A DNA stretch of 64,000 nt from Gemmatimonadaceae bacterium (GTDB lineage Bacteria > Gemmatimonadota > Gemmatimonadetes > Gemmatimonadales > Gemmatimonadaceae). Made by a program: the position numbers and the translations under genes. The notes under the pieces were generated by a model, which saw only the letters and a list, made by a program, of their open reading frames with translations, searched no databases and had not been told where the DNA came from. Below are positions 6,498 to 15,954 of this stretch, in pieces (position 1 is the stretch's first letter; the number at the start of each line of letters is the position of its first letter). Where the stretch lies: assembly GCA_020846935.1 (NCBI GenBank), contig JADLCY010000011.1, positions 124,001 through 188,000 on the forward strand, written 5' to 3'.

Positions 6498-8963
6498 CTA
6501 GCGATAGAAACGTCGCACCGCGCGCTCCACATCTGCCCACGGTGCCAGGACGCGACTGGCCGGTGGGAGGCCGTCGAGGAGATCCTCACCATACCGCCGT
6601 GAGGCCACGCGCGAGTCCATCAGAAGCACCACCCCCCGATCCTCGCGCGTTCGGATCAGCCGCCCGAAGCCCTGCTTGAGGCGCAGCGCGGCGTGGGGAA
6701 GCATGTACTCCTGGAACGGGTCTCCGCCACGGGCCGAGATCGCCTCGCAATGGGCGGCGGTCAGAGGCTCGGTCGGCACACGGAACGGCAGTCGCGCGAT
6801 GACGAGGCCACGCAGCGCCTGCCCCGGCACGTCCACCCCCTCCCAGAACGTCGTGGTGCCGAACAGCACCGCATTGCCCGCCTCACGAAACCGCTGCAGG
6901 AGGATGTCGCGGGACTCCTCACCGTGCACGAGGAACGGCAGGCGTGCGCCGAGGCCGCGCTCGCGCAGAAGTCGCGCTGCCTCGCGCACGTCGCGATGGC
7001 TCGTGAACAGCGCAAACACCCCGCCACCGGAGGCGTCGGCGAGAACGGCCACGGCGTCCACCACGGCCTGAAAGTGCGCCTCGCCGTCGACGTTAGGCGC
7101 GGGCACGTCCAGCGGAACCGCGAGCAGCGACTGCGTGCGGTAGTCGAACGGCGACGCATGGGCCGCGACGTCCGGTTCGACGTCCTCCTCGGTGAGGCCG
7201 AGTCGACCGCGCATGAAGTCGAATCGGCCCTCGGTGGCAAGGGTGGCGCTCGTGACAATCGTGGTGTCGACGCGGCGAAACAGGTCCTCGCGGAGGATCG
7301 GCGCCAGGTCCAGCGGCACTGCGGTCGCCACCACGTTGCGTTCGCGACCGCGGACTTCGAGCCATCGCACCGTCTTCAGGCGCCCCGAGGGACGCAGGGT
7401 CTGACGCAGCGCGTCGGACGAGAGGTCGAGCCGCCTGGCCACGCCCTTCAGTTCGCCGAGCAGCTGGGCATTGAGGTCGATCAGCCGCTCGTCGGACTCC
7501 ATGCGTTCCCGGATCAGCCGCAGGTTGTCGCTCATCAGGGTCAGCTCACGCAACACGTCGTCGAGCGACGCCTCGAGCCCAGCGGCCCAGACGGGGTGCT
7601 CGTCGAACGCACTCGTCAGGCGCATGACGGGAGCACCGGCTTCCTGCAGCACGCCATCGAGCAGGTCGAACACCACGGCCGCCTTCTCGCGCGCCGCATT
7701 CGTCGACGGAAACAGCCTGGCGTGCACCAGGTCGAGGCTCGCGGTGCTCAGGATGTCGCGCCGCGTTCCGAGCCGCTGCGCGAGGGTCGGCAGGAGTCCG
7801 CGACCACGCCGTTCGAGCCGGGCAAACAGGCGAGTCATGCCGCGCCGCGTCACCGACGCGCCGAGGTGGCTTGCGGCGGCGTCTTCCAGGTGGTGACCCT
7901 CGTCGACCACGAGCCGCGAAAACGGGGGCAGCACGGCGGCTTCCTCCCAGTTCTGCGAGGCGCGTCGCACGGCAACGTCAGCAAGCAGCAGATGGTGGTT
8001 GACCACAACCACGTCGGCCTGGGCCGCGCGTCGACGTGCAGCAAACACGAAGCACTTGTCAAAGACCGGGCACTGCAGCCTGAGGCACAGGTCGGGCTCG
8101 GCGGCCACCTCGTCCCACACCTCCGCGCGAGGAGCGACCGGCAGATCGGCAAGTGACCCGTCACTCGTCTGCTCGGCCCACGCATGCAGGGCCTCGACCT
8201 CCGTGGTCATGCCGTCCTCAAAGAGCGTCGCCCCCGCTCCACGCGCCTGCTCGAGCCGGAGCAGACACAGGTAGTTCCGCCACCCCTTGAGCAGCGCAAA
8301 GCGCACGGGCTGGTCGGCCAGCGCCCCGGCGAGGAAGGGCAGGTCCTTGCCCACCAGCTGCTCCTGCAGCGTGATGGTGTTGGTGCTCACGATCGTGCGC
8401 TCGGCGTTGGCGGCCGCCCAGCGCAACGCCGGGATGAGGTAGCCTAACGACTTTCCGACCCCCGTTCCGGCTTCGAGCAGCCCGATCCCGCCAGAGTTGT
8501 AGAGCCTGGCGATCGCGCGGGCGTAGTCACGCTGCGTGGGCCGGTCCTCGTAGCGACCGTGGGCGACGGCGATCTCGCCCGTGGGCCCCAGGGTGCGGTC
8601 GATGGCGGAAAGGTCCAGGGGGGCGACCTTTTCCTCGCGAGGCACCTCGACCACGACATAGACATCTGTGGCGCCGTTGTCGGTGATCGCGAACCCGATC
8701 CCGTCGTCGTGCAGCCGCGCGGCGATGTCGAGGTCGGGACCCGAGGGTTCGAGCACGCCACTCGGATGGTTGTGCAGCAGCATCTCTCCGCGCTGCGCGA
8801 ACCCGGGCAGCGCGAGCACGCTCCGCACATCGCCCCGAGCCACCACCCGCGCCGCGGTGATCACGCCGTCGTCGTCCACCTTGCACACGAAGCAGACCTC
8901 GCGCCCGCCCGCGAGCTGGATCGCGGTGCGGACGGCGGCGGCGACGACAGGTGTGAGACGCAT
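6498..8963 (-). CDS. DinG/XPD-family DNA helicase with an N-terminal RadC/JAMM-like domain
   Basis: An 821-residue fusion. Residues 1-120 form a JAB/MPN-like domain with a complete JAMM zinc signature: Glu22, His64-x-His66, Ser74 and Asp77 in HNHPSGVLEPSGPD, spaced as in RadC. Residues 140-821 form a superfamily-2 XPD/DinG helicase. Walker A is EAGTGVGKS (about 164-172) and the DEAH box is VVDEGHHLE (about 352-360). Cys233, 293, 298 and 304 fit the Fe-S cluster ligands, and motif VI is QGFGRLIRT. Expected role: ATP-driven 5'-3' unwinding of DNA or R-loops, with a possible metalloprotease or nucleic-acid-related activity from the N-terminus. The start is ATG 8963, where the JAB domain begins; 56 further upstream codons have no similarity. 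A terminator (9071-9098) separates it from the gene upstream. Confidence 0.9.
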   Translation of the reverse strand: MRLTPVVAAAVRTAIQLAGGREVCFVCKVDDDGVITAARVVARGDVRSVLALPGFAQRGEMLLHNHPSGVLEPSGPDLDIAARLHDDGIGFAITDNGATDVYVVVEVPREEKVAPLDLSAIDRTLGPTGEIAVAHGRYEDRPTQRDYARAIARLYNSGGIGLLEAGTGVGKSLGYLIPALRWAAANAERTIVSTNTITLQEQLVGKDLPFLAGALADQPVRFALLKGWRNYLCLLRLEQARGAGATLFEDGMTTEVEALHAWAEQTSDGSLADLPVAPRAEVWDEVAAEPDLCLRLQCPVFDKCFVFAARRRAAQADVVVVNHHLLLADVAVRRASQNWEEAAVLPPFSRLVVDEGHHLEDAAASHLGASVTRRGMTRLFARLERRGRGLLPTLAQRLGTRRDILSTASLDLVHARLFPSTNAAREKAAVVFDLLDGVLQEAGAPVMRLTSAFDEHPVWAAGLEASLDDVLRELTLMSDNLRLIRERMESDERLIDLNAQLLGELKGVARRLDLSSDALRQTLRPSGRLKTVRWLEVRGRERNVVATAVPLDLAPILREDLFRRVDTTIVTSATLATEGRFDFMRGRLGLTEEDVEPDVAAHASPFDYRTQSLLAVPLDVPAPNVDGEAHFQAVVDAVAVLADASGGGVFALFTSHRDVREAARLLRERGLGARLPFLVHGEESRDILLQRFREAGNAVLFGTTTFWEGVDVPGQALRGLVIARLPFRVPTEPLTAAHCEAISARGGDPFQEYMLPHAALRLKQGFGRLIRTREDRGVVLLMDSRVASRRYGEDLLDGLPPASRVLAPWADVERAVRRFYR

Positions 8964-9070
8964 CTGGACGGACGGATCAGCGGAAGGACACGTCGACAGT
9001 GTGGCCTGACGAACGGGCGGACGAGGTGACGCAGGCGTATGCGGCGAACGCCTGGACGGGTGCGGGCACG

Positions 9071-9098
9071 AAAAGGGGCGTGCGTGGGCACGCCCCTT
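9071..9098 (-). terminator. Rho-independent terminator after the AsnB-like gene
   Basis: A perfect 11-bp stem (9073-9083 with 9088-9098) has a 4-nt loop. Read on the minus strand it ends in TTTT (the last two T are just outside the stem). It lies 70 bp beyond the stop of the minus-strand gene at 9168 and before dinG, so it should end that transcript. Confidence 0.8.
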
Positions 9099-9167
9099 CA
9101 TGAAAGCTAGTTCCCTGGATCGGCATTCCACCGACTGGTGTGCACCGCCCTTCCGTCGGTCCTCAGC

Positions 9168-10490
9168 TCAGGTCTTGAGCGGCTTCTTCTTGGCGGCGGG
9201 GAACAACACGTTGTTCAGGATCAACCGATATCCGGGCGAGTTCGGATGCAGCGCGAGGTCGGTCGGGGCCGCGCCGATGTTGTGTTGGGGATCCTCCGGG
9301 TCGTGGCCGCCCAGATACGTCCATGAGCCCTTGCCATAGTCGCCGTGCAGGTACTTCACCCACGGTGCGCCCTCTTCCTGCGCCAGCACCGTGACGTTCG
9401 GCTTGAGCGTGCTCTTCGAGAACGACGTCGTCACCCCGTAGAAGTCAGGGATGACGGTGCGGTGGTTCTGCACCAGCATGCTCGACACGGGATCGAACTT
9501 TGCCGAGAACGAAAACAGCGAAAACTGACCCAACGGCTGGCGACGCCCGGGCACGTTGACCTGATGCCCATCGATGTCGCTCATCGAGTTCACGAAAGGC
9601 GAGGGCTCGAGGTGCACGCCGCGGAACGCAAACGAACGCTCCCAGTCGAGCTTCTGGTCCGCATTGTCGTCCACCGGCGTATTGTCGGCAAAGCTGCCCG
9701 CGATGTCCGTCGAATGGGCCGCGATGGCCAGCGACAACGTCTCGGTGGCCCCACACATCGCAAACAGAAAGCCGCCCCGCTCCACGAACTGTCGCATCTT
9801 TTCCGCCACCGCTTTCTTCAGTGCGGGGATGTTGGGCATGCCGAGCTTGCGCGCCACGGCGAGCTGTGCCTCACGCTGTTCGATGAACCACGGCGTGTCG
9901 CGAAAGCCAAGGTACAACTTGTTGAGCTGGCCGGTGAAGTCCTCGTGATGCAGGTGGAGCCAGTCGACCTTGGAGAGGTCGCCGTTCATCAGTTCTTCGT
10001 CGTACATGGACGTGAACTCGATGCCGGCGTAGCGGAGGGCGAGAGTCACCGCGTCGTCCCACGGCGGCGACTTGAGGGGCTTGTAGATGGCGATGCGCGG
10101 TGCGCGCTCGAGCGACACCGCGTCCATGTTCGAGCCTGCGATCTGGGCCCGGATGGCCGCCACCTGCGCGGCGGCCTGCGGTTCGAACGTGATCCCGTCG
10201 AGCGTCGCGCGTTTGCGCAGTTCGGGCGTATCGGGGAGCAGGAACGAGCCGCCCCGGTAGTTGATCAACCACTCGGCCTTGTTGCCGTCACGCAGCGCGT
10301 TGAACGTGAGGCCGTAGGCCTTGAGTGCGTTGGTCTGTGCGTCGTCCATCGGCACGAGCAGTTGCTGACTGTGGGCCGGACGGCCAGCCAGCGCCAGCAG
10401 GGCAAGCAGGATGGGGACCGCGCGTCCCAAGGAACGGGACACGCGGTGGAGCGGGCGTCGAGGCTGCACGGGCAACAGGGAGAGAGTCAT
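9168..10490 (-). CDS. Secreted protein of the family often labelled 'asparagine synthetase B' (function unknown)
   Basis: 440 residues from ATG 10490, which gives an Arg-rich n-region and a hydrophobic core (VPILLALLALAG) ending AHSQQ, a good signal peptide. The mature protein opens QLLVPMDDAQTNALKAYGL. It also contains LINYRGGSFLLPD, WLHLHHEDFTGQ, GGFLFAMCGATETL, TYLGGHDPEDPQH and a C-terminal NSPGYRLILNNVLFPA. As I recall, Bacteroidota homologues carry these motifs and are deposited as asparagine synthetase B. No N-terminal nucleophile Cys, glutaminase domain or PP-loop is visible, so that name is unsupported. The GGFLFAMCG and GGHDPE context is reminiscent of a class-I amidotransferase-like fold, an inference only. 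It is likely periplasmic. A terminator follows. Confidence 0.7.
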   Translation of the reverse strand: MTLSLLPVQPRRPLHRVSRSLGRAVPILLALLALAGRPAHSQQLLVPMDDAQTNALKAYGLTFNALRDGNKAEWLINYRGGSFLLPDTPELRKRATLDGITFEPQAAAQVAAIRAQIAGSNMDAVSLERAPRIAIYKPLKSPPWDDAVTLALRYAGIEFTSMYDEELMNGDLSKVDWLHLHHEDFTGQLNKLYLGFRDTPWFIEQREAQLAVARKLGMPNIPALKKAVAEKMRQFVERGGFLFAMCGATETLSLAIAAHSTDIAGSFADNTPVDDNADQKLDWERSFAFRGVHLEPSPFVNSMSDIDGHQVNVPGRRQPLGQFSLFSFSAKFDPVSSMLVQNHRTVIPDFYGVTTSFSKSTLKPNVTVLAQEEGAPWVKYLHGDYGKGSWTYLGGHDPEDPQHNIGAAPTDLALHPNSPGYRLILNNVLFPAAKKKPLKT

Positions 10491-10507
10491 TCGGAGCGCG
10501 CACTCGG

Positions 10508-10515
10508 ATTGTATA
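10508..10515 (-). promoter_or_regulatory. Possible -10 element for the AsnB-like gene
   Basis: On the minus strand TATACAAT lies 17 nt upstream of the ATG at 10490, in the 66-bp gap after the TPR gene. It contains two overlapping good -10 matches (TATACA, TACAAT) in otherwise GC-rich DNA. I see no convincing -35. The 5' leader would be only about 10 nt. Confidence 0.35.
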
Positions 10516-10556
10516 CCACAGCGCGACCGTGCGACGGACCACGCCATGCATTGGAG

Positions 10557-12425
10557 CTACGCCGCATCGGCGGCGACCGTTCGCCGACGCTCGTCCGACC
10601 AGGCGGCCGCGGCAGCGCTCGGGGGAATCGCGCCGCGCAGGATGTCGAGTTCGCGGCGCGCCTGCGGCACCAGGGCGCTTTGCGACCAGGTGAGGATCAG
10701 GTGCTCGAGATGGCGCACGGCACCGGCGCTGTCACCACGCACCCGCAGCACGCGCGCCCACGCAAGGTCAGCCTCGGCGGCCTCGGGCGCCTGCTCCTGG
10801 CGCTGCAACAGATCGCGCCACAGATCGATGGCCCGCGCCGTGTCTTGCGTGGCGAGAAACAGGCGCGCCGCCACTCCGGTGAGGAACGGCGCGGCATCGC
10901 TCAGCGTGCCAGCGACCTGCTCGAACTCGCGCGCCGCGATGGCGGTATCACCGCGGGCCAGCGTCAGAAACGCCCGGCCGACCGCCGGTGAACTGTCCGC
11001 GCGCGTGCGAGACAACAACGCCATCGCCGTCACCACATCGTTGGACGGCTCGTCCGTACGCCGCAGCCCGCGGCGCGCCGTCGCGAGGTCGCCCTGGTAG
11101 AGCGCGATCCACGCCGCGACGCGTTCCCCTTCATCGGTCTCGCGACCGGCGGAATCGAGCGCGGCGTTGGCACGTGCGAGGTCGCCACCGCGAATCCACG
11201 CCCACGCCATCGCGCGCTGCGCCAACTTCGACGTCGGGGCATCGAGCCCCTGCCCTCTGGCCGTGAGGACCGACTCGGCGGCCTGCGGGCGCCCGAGTGC
11301 GCCAAGGGCCTGCACCTGCAGCAGCAGTGCGCTGGCGGACACCGCGGGGTCCGTCACCGGCGCGAGGGGCGCCAGCAGATCCAGCGCCGAGCGCGGGTCG
11401 CCGCCCGTCATGGCCGCCGAGGCCGCGCGGAGGGCAAGCTTTCGATCGTTTGGACGCGCCGCGGCCGCCCTGGCGTACGCGTCGCGCGCCGTCAGCCACG
11501 ACTGTTCCGACTCCGCCTCGCCACCGAACACGATCCACGCCGCGACGGTGCTGTCGGTGACGGGCAATTCGCTCAGCACGCGCCAGGCGTCCCGCGGTGC
11601 GTGCCACCTGAGTTCGAGACCCGCGAGGATGCGTCGTGCACCAAGCGTGGCCGGCGCGGCGGTGAACACGTCGCGGATCGAGTCCCTCGCCGTGACCGGA
11701 ACGGGCATCAGCGAGAACACGGCCGCCTGCTCCAGGTACGAGAGTGACTCGGCGGCGCTTCGCCAGCTCCGAGCCGACGGGACCCAGAGACCAAGCGCGG
11801 CTTGCATCTGGGCAAACTCCGAGGCCAGCGCCCTGGTATTCCCCAGTGCCACGGCCGCGCCCCGCAGAATCGAATCGGCGGCCATGGCCCGGCCGTTGTC
11901 GAGCATGAGTTGCGCGTAGACCCGCCACGGGGTGGCCTCCGCCGGTGCCACCGCGATCCAGGCCTGAAACGCGGCGGCGAGGTCGGCGTCGCGCCGCACG
12001 GTGCTCAGGGTGCGCAGCTGCACCGTGCGCAGCGTCGGATCGCCGGGCTTTTGGACGAGCAACGTGTCGAGCAGCGCGAGAATGGAGTCCGGCCGTCCGA
12101 CGATGCTGTAGCAGCGCTCGAGGCCCAGGATCGCGCCGGTCGGATCAGGGACCTGGACCGCCTGCCGAAACAAGGGAATCGCCTCGCGGCACTTGTTGTC
12201 CCCCTCGAGGTCCAGCGCTCGAACCAGCGCCGCCTCGGCGGTGTTGCCAGCCTGGGCGACCGCATCCCGCGGACGCAGGCACGCCAGCATCGCAATCACC
12301 AGGAGGGCGCGGCGCCATGCCGCGCCCGCCTTCGGCCCGGCGTGCCGACTCAGGCGCCGAGCCTCCTGCACCTCGCGCTCCACGGTCTCGCGTCCAGCGA
12401 TCGGTGGGACGTCACGGCCTGGCAT
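10557..12425 (-). CDS. Exported or membrane-anchored TPR-repeat protein
   Basis: 622 residues. A hydrophobic segment at about 40-58 (LLVIAMLACL, then AVAQA) is a signal sequence or anchor. The rest is Ala/Arg/Leu-rich helical repeat matching degenerate tetratricopeptide repeats, for example EAIPLFRQAV, LLDTLLVQKPGDPTL, DAYARAAAARPNDRKLAL and a terminal AAEADLAWARVLRVRGD. TPR arrays bind partner proteins; none can be named. The ATG lies inside the 3' end of the DUF4175 gene (14-nt overlap), so the two are translationally coupled and probably form one envelope module with DUF4159. Confidence 0.75.
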   Translation of the reverse strand: MPGRDVPPIAGRETVEREVQEARRLSRHAGPKAGAAWRRALLVIAMLACLRPRDAVAQAGNTAEAALVRALDLEGDNKCREAIPLFRQAVQVPDPTGAILGLERCYSIVGRPDSILALLDTLLVQKPGDPTLRTVQLRTLSTVRRDADLAAAFQAWIAVAPAEATPWRVYAQLMLDNGRAMAADSILRGAAVALGNTRALASEFAQMQAALGLWVPSARSWRSAAESLSYLEQAAVFSLMPVPVTARDSIRDVFTAAPATLGARRILAGLELRWHAPRDAWRVLSELPVTDSTVAAWIVFGGEAESEQSWLTARDAYARAAAARPNDRKLALRAASAAMTGGDPRSALDLLAPLAPVTDPAVSASALLLQVQALGALGRPQAAESVLTARGQGLDAPTSKLAQRAMAWAWIRGGDLARANAALDSAGRETDEGERVAAWIALYQGDLATARRGLRRTDEPSNDVVTAMALLSRTRADSSPAVGRAFLTLARGDTAIAAREFEQVAGTLSDAAPFLTGVAARLFLATQDTARAIDLWRDLLQRQEQAPEAAEADLAWARVLRVRGDSAGAVRHLEHLILTWSQSALVPQARRELDILRGAIPPSAAAAAWSDERRRTVAADAA

Positions 12426-15400
12426 TGATCCGCTTGAAGTACTCGAGCACCAGGCGGCGCTCTTCCGGCGTCAGGCCACGCAGGTCGTTCCACGTGGGCG
12501 CCGCGAACCGTTCCGCTGCCTTCCCCGAGGCACTGGCAGCACTTGGTGTGTAGACCGCTGTGCCCGTCCACGGCCTTGCTTCGCGCTTCCCCGTGTCCTC
12601 GCGCTCCTCTTCTTCGAGCAGCCGTCCGGCGTCGAGCATCTTCCGGAAGAGCCGCTGCTGCCGTTCGAGCACGGCCGGATCGAGCTGGCCCGACTCGAGT
12701 TGCTGGGCGATCTGGCGCGCCTCGCGAGCCATCTCGTCGGCACGCCCGCTGTTGTCCTTGTCACCAGACTCTTCGAGCCGGGCTGCCACGTCGCGCTGCT
12801 CGCGCGCCAGCTCGCGCGCCTGCTGCGCCGCCTGCCCCGCCTGTTGCTGTTGCGGCATCAGCTGCTGCATCGCCGAGTTGATGCCCTGCTGCTGTTTGGC
12901 CATCTGCTGCAACTGTTCGAGCAACTCGGCAAAGCCGGTCGAGGAGTTGGCGTTCGACGTGCGTTCGCGATCACGCACCAGCGACGCCGCCGCCTGGTTG
13001 AGACCTTCAGAGGACTCACGCATCGCGCTCGCCATCTGCTGGCCGCTGGTCGCGCGCTGCGTCTGCTGCGTCGCGTCCTGCACCTTGCGCTGCGCGTCCG
13101 CCATCATGCGCATGGAGCGCTGCGACAGCAGGCTGGACTTGTTGCCGGCTTCCTGCAGGCGCTGCATCGCCTTCTCGACGCCTTGCTGCAACGCGCTCTG
13201 CTGCGAGCGCAGTTCACCAGTCGACGCCCCTCGGCGCGCCGACTGCTCCAGCTGGTCCTGCTCGCGCGCGAGCTGCAGCATCTCCTGGATCGAGCGATCG
13301 AGCTCGCCGCTCAGTTCCTTCTTCCATTCGCCCACCTGCTGCTCGCGGGCCTTGGACAGCTCGTTGGCGGCCTGCTCCATGGACTGCGCGGCCTTCTCGG
13401 CGGCTTCGCTCCCGCTTTGCTCACCCTTCGCGTTGCCCTGATTACCCGCACCGGTGCGGTTCTGCTCCTGTTGGCCGCCTTTGCCCTGCTGTCCCTGTTG
13501 TTGCTGGCCTTGCTGCCCTTGTTGGCCCTGTTGCCCCTGCTGTTGCTGGCCCTGCTGTTGTTGACCTTGTTGACCCTGCTGCCCCTGCTGTTGTTGACCC
13601 TGCTGACCCTGTTGTTGCTGGCCCTGCTGCCCTTGCTGTTGCTGCTGGCCCTGCTGCTGCTGACCCTCACGGTTCGTCGACTTGTTCCCCTGCTGCTGCT
13701 GGCCTTGCTGCTGCTGCCCCTGCTGGTTCAGCGCCTCCTGCATTTTCTGCAGGGACTCGTCGATCTTCTCACCCGCCTCGCGCACGCGCTCGGCCCCCGC
13801 GTCGGCCTTCTCCTGCTGCAGCCGCTTCTGCAGTTCCTGCACGTCCTTCTGCAGGTCCTTCGCCTTGTCGGCCAGTTCCCTGGCAAGCTGCTCGGCCGCC
13901 TGCTGCTCCGCCTGCTGATCCGCCTTGCGCAACGAGTCCACCAGGTCACGCTGGCGGCGGGCGAGATCCTTCGCCTCATCCTTCAGCGTCTCCATCTGAC
14001 CTTCCATCGCTGCGCGCTTGAGCATCTCCACGCTCTTGTCCAGCATCTCGCGCAGCTGCTTCTGCTGTTCGGCGAGGTCCTGCAGCGCACGTTTGGAGTC
14101 CTCGGGCGACATGTCCTTTGACGCCTGCTCGAGCTTGCGGAGCTTCTCCGCGAGTTCCGGCGTCAGGGCCTCACGCATCAGCTTCTGGGCCTCGCGCAAC
14201 CGGTTCTGCAGCGTGCTGTCGAGCGCGCCCGCGTCCTTCAACTGCTTCTCCAGCTGCTTGGCCGCGTCCTGGACCTGTTGCATCCGGTCGGCGAGCTGGC
14301 GCTGCTCCTTGGCGAACTGACGGGCCTGCTCCGAGGCCTCGTAGCTCATCGTGCTGTCCTTCTTCGCCGCCTCCCTCGCCTGTGCGCGGGCGGCATCGGC
14401 CGTGCGCTGGTTCAGCTGGCGCTGCGCGTTCGCCGCAGCGAGTGCCTTGTCCACCGCGGAGTCGGCCGCCTGGCGTGCGGCTTCGCGCTGTTCGGTCACG
14501 CTGGGAAGCCGCAGGACCAGCTCCCGGCTCTGCGCCACCTGGCGCCACGGCGAACCGTCCGTCGCAATCGCCGTGATCCGCATGGCGTCCCCGGGCTGCA
14601 GCGCCGACATCGGGATCGACAGGTCGCTCGCCACCTGGTCCTGCGCCGCGCCACTCAACGGTCGCGTCGACGACGTGCGCACCTCGCCACGGCCGTTGGT
14701 CAGAGCGATGCGCAGCACCACGTTCGCGATCCCGTGGTCGTCGGTGGCCAGCACCGACACAGCCACCGTGTCCTTGCTGGCGACGAGTGTGTCACGCGAC
14801 GGTGAAATGATCTCGACGCGGGGCGCAGAGTCGGGAAGCACGTCGAGATCCAGGGCCGAGGGCAGATCAGCGATCGGTCCCTGCGCACCCGCGGCCTCCC
14901 ACTCGTAGCGGCCGGACGTCGCAGCGACGAGCTGTCCGTTGAACCGGCGCCCGGCTACCGTCATCGCGAGCACGGCCGACTCGCCGCGGCGCAGCGACAC
15001 GGCGCGCAGCTCGGTCGATGAGTGGCCCTCGAGCTCCAGCGTGGTGCCGCGCGGCACGCGCACCAGCTCACCCAGCGGCACCGTCTCGGGACGACGATTC
15101 AGGTACGCGGGAAAGCTGGCCCGCACCGTGACGTCGCCCACGAACGGACGATCGGACACCTTCACCACCGCCGTATCGCTCGTGCTGCGGCCGTCGGTCG
15201 CAAAGATCGCCAGGTCCGCATCGAGCGGCCCCAGGGGCACCATCACCGAGTCTCCGGTCACCGCGATGGTCGTGCTCCGCCACGAGCTGCCGGTCACGCG
15301 CTGGGCGACCTCGACAGCCTTTCGGCCAGGCGCCCGAATGACGAGTGAGAGGCGCTCGCCGCGCAGGACCGAGCGCGGCACCTCGCCCAGGCTCACGGCG

Positions 15401-15954
15401 CCGAGCAACGTCCCGCGCCAGGCCGCGACCGGGTGGATGACGGCGCGAAACCCGTCCGGCGCCGCGATCGCGGCGGACCACATGGCCAGCAGTCCCAGCA
15501 CGGCGGCACCGACGCCGGCGCCCAGCCGCCTGAGGACCTGCTGACGATAGTTTGGGATGAGCGTGCCGCCTCCAAAGGCGTGCAGCTTCTCGGCCATCTG
15601 TTCGGCGCCGCGACGACCCAGGACGCCGCTTTCCTGCACCTCGAGCACGCCGCGCAACGAGCCCGCGCGAAGCCGCCGCTCCTGCTCCACCGTCTTGGCC
15701 AGCGCCTGAATCGACGACTCGGCACGGCTCTTTGCGTGCAGCCTCCGGTACAACGGCACGGCGCCCGCGAGGACCGCCAGCCACACCACGAACGGCAGCA
15801 CCCGCGGCAGCTCGAGCCAGCGCGCGTTCCCCAGCGCGAACGTGGCCACCAGCAACACGACGAGCCCAAGCGCCATCACCCAGGCGCCCGAAAGCAGCTC
15901 CAGGTGGCGCGCCACGCCGCGCCGTTCCCTTTCCACGATGTCGAGAAGCGTCAT
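12412..15954 (-). CDS. Large DUF4175-like membrane/coiled-coil protein with a Gln-Gly-rich segment
   Basis: 1180 residues. Two membrane segments lie near the N-terminus (about 25-45 and 54-72) and a third at about 150-168. An extracytoplasmic region of Ig-like strands (about 170-480) follows. Long Ala/Gln/Glu/Lys-rich coiled coils flank a low-complexity Gln-Gly tract (roughly residues 740-840). The folded tail ends WNDLRGLTPEERRLVLEYFK. The membrane start and coiled-coil body match DUF4175-type proteins, which often sit with DUF4159 proteins, MoxR ATPases and VWA-domain proteins. No MoxR or VWA gene occurs here. The ATG overlaps the DUF4159 stop by 4 nt. Function is unknown; a structural or scaffold role at the envelope is plausible. 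Confidence 0.7.
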   Translation of the reverse strand: MTLLDIVERERRGVARHLELLSGAWVMALGLVVLLVATFALGNARWLELPRVLPFVVWLAVLAGAVPLYRRLHAKSRAESSIQALAKTVEQERRLRAGSLRGVLEVQESGVLGRRGAEQMAEKLHAFGGGTLIPNYRQQVLRRLGAGVGAAVLGLLAMWSAAIAAPDGFRAVIHPVAAWRGTLLGAVSLGEVPRSVLRGERLSLVIRAPGRKAVEVAQRVTGSSWRSTTIAVTGDSVMVPLGPLDADLAIFATDGRSTSDTAVVKVSDRPFVGDVTVRASFPAYLNRRPETVPLGELVRVPRGTTLELEGHSSTELRAVSLRRGESAVLAMTVAGRRFNGQLVAATSGRYEWEAAGAQGPIADLPSALDLDVLPDSAPRVEIISPSRDTLVASKDTVAVSVLATDDHGIANVVLRIALTNGRGEVRTSSTRPLSGAAQDQVASDLSIPMSALQPGDAMRITAIATDGSPWRQVAQSRELVLRLPSVTEQREAARQAADSAVDKALAAANAQRQLNQRTADAARAQAREAAKKDSTMSYEASEQARQFAKEQRQLADRMQQVQDAAKQLEKQLKDAGALDSTLQNRLREAQKLMREALTPELAEKLRKLEQASKDMSPEDSKRALQDLAEQQKQLREMLDKSVEMLKRAAMEGQMETLKDEAKDLARRQRDLVDSLRKADQQAEQQAAEQLARELADKAKDLQKDVQELQKRLQQEKADAGAERVREAGEKIDESLQKMQEALNQQGQQQQGQQQQGNKSTNREGQQQQGQQQQQGQQGQQQQGQQGQQQQGQQGQQGQQQQGQQQQGQQGQQGQQGQQQQGQQGKGGQQEQNRTGAGNQGNAKGEQSGSEAAEKAAQSMEQAANELSKAREQQVGEWKKELSGELDRSIQEMLQLAREQDQLEQSARRGASTGELRSQQSALQQGVEKAMQRLQEAGNKSSLLSQRSMRMMADAQRKVQDATQQTQRATSGQQMASAMRESSEGLNQAAASLVRDRERTSNANSSTGFAELLEQLQQMAKQQQGINSAMQQLMPQQQQAGQAAQQARELAREQRDVAARLEESGDKDNSGRADEMAREARQIAQQLESGQLDPAVLERQQRLFRKMLDAGRLLEEEEREDTGKREARPWTGTAVYTPSAASASGKAAERFAAPTWNDLRGLTPEERRLVLEYFKRINARP
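13460..13735 (-). repeat. Gln/Gly-coding low-complexity tract (GQQQQ/GQQ units)
   Basis: Within the DUF4175-like gene the coding strand is built of CAG/CAA and GGC/GGT/GGG codons giving about 90 residues of QQGQQ-type units, briefly interrupted by NKSTNRE. Such slippage-prone DNA could vary in length between strains while keeping frame, if changes occur in 3-nt steps. Confidence 0.9.

Noticed and set aside
9345-10991. 548-codon plus-strand open frame
   Set aside because: Antisense to the AsnB-like and TPR genes with no motifs; high-GC shadow.
12193-14121. 642-codon Leu-rich plus-strand frame that looks like a membrane protein
   Set aside because: Its LLLLL/LALLP stretches are the antisense image of the CAG/GGC Gln-Gly tract, not real membrane helices.
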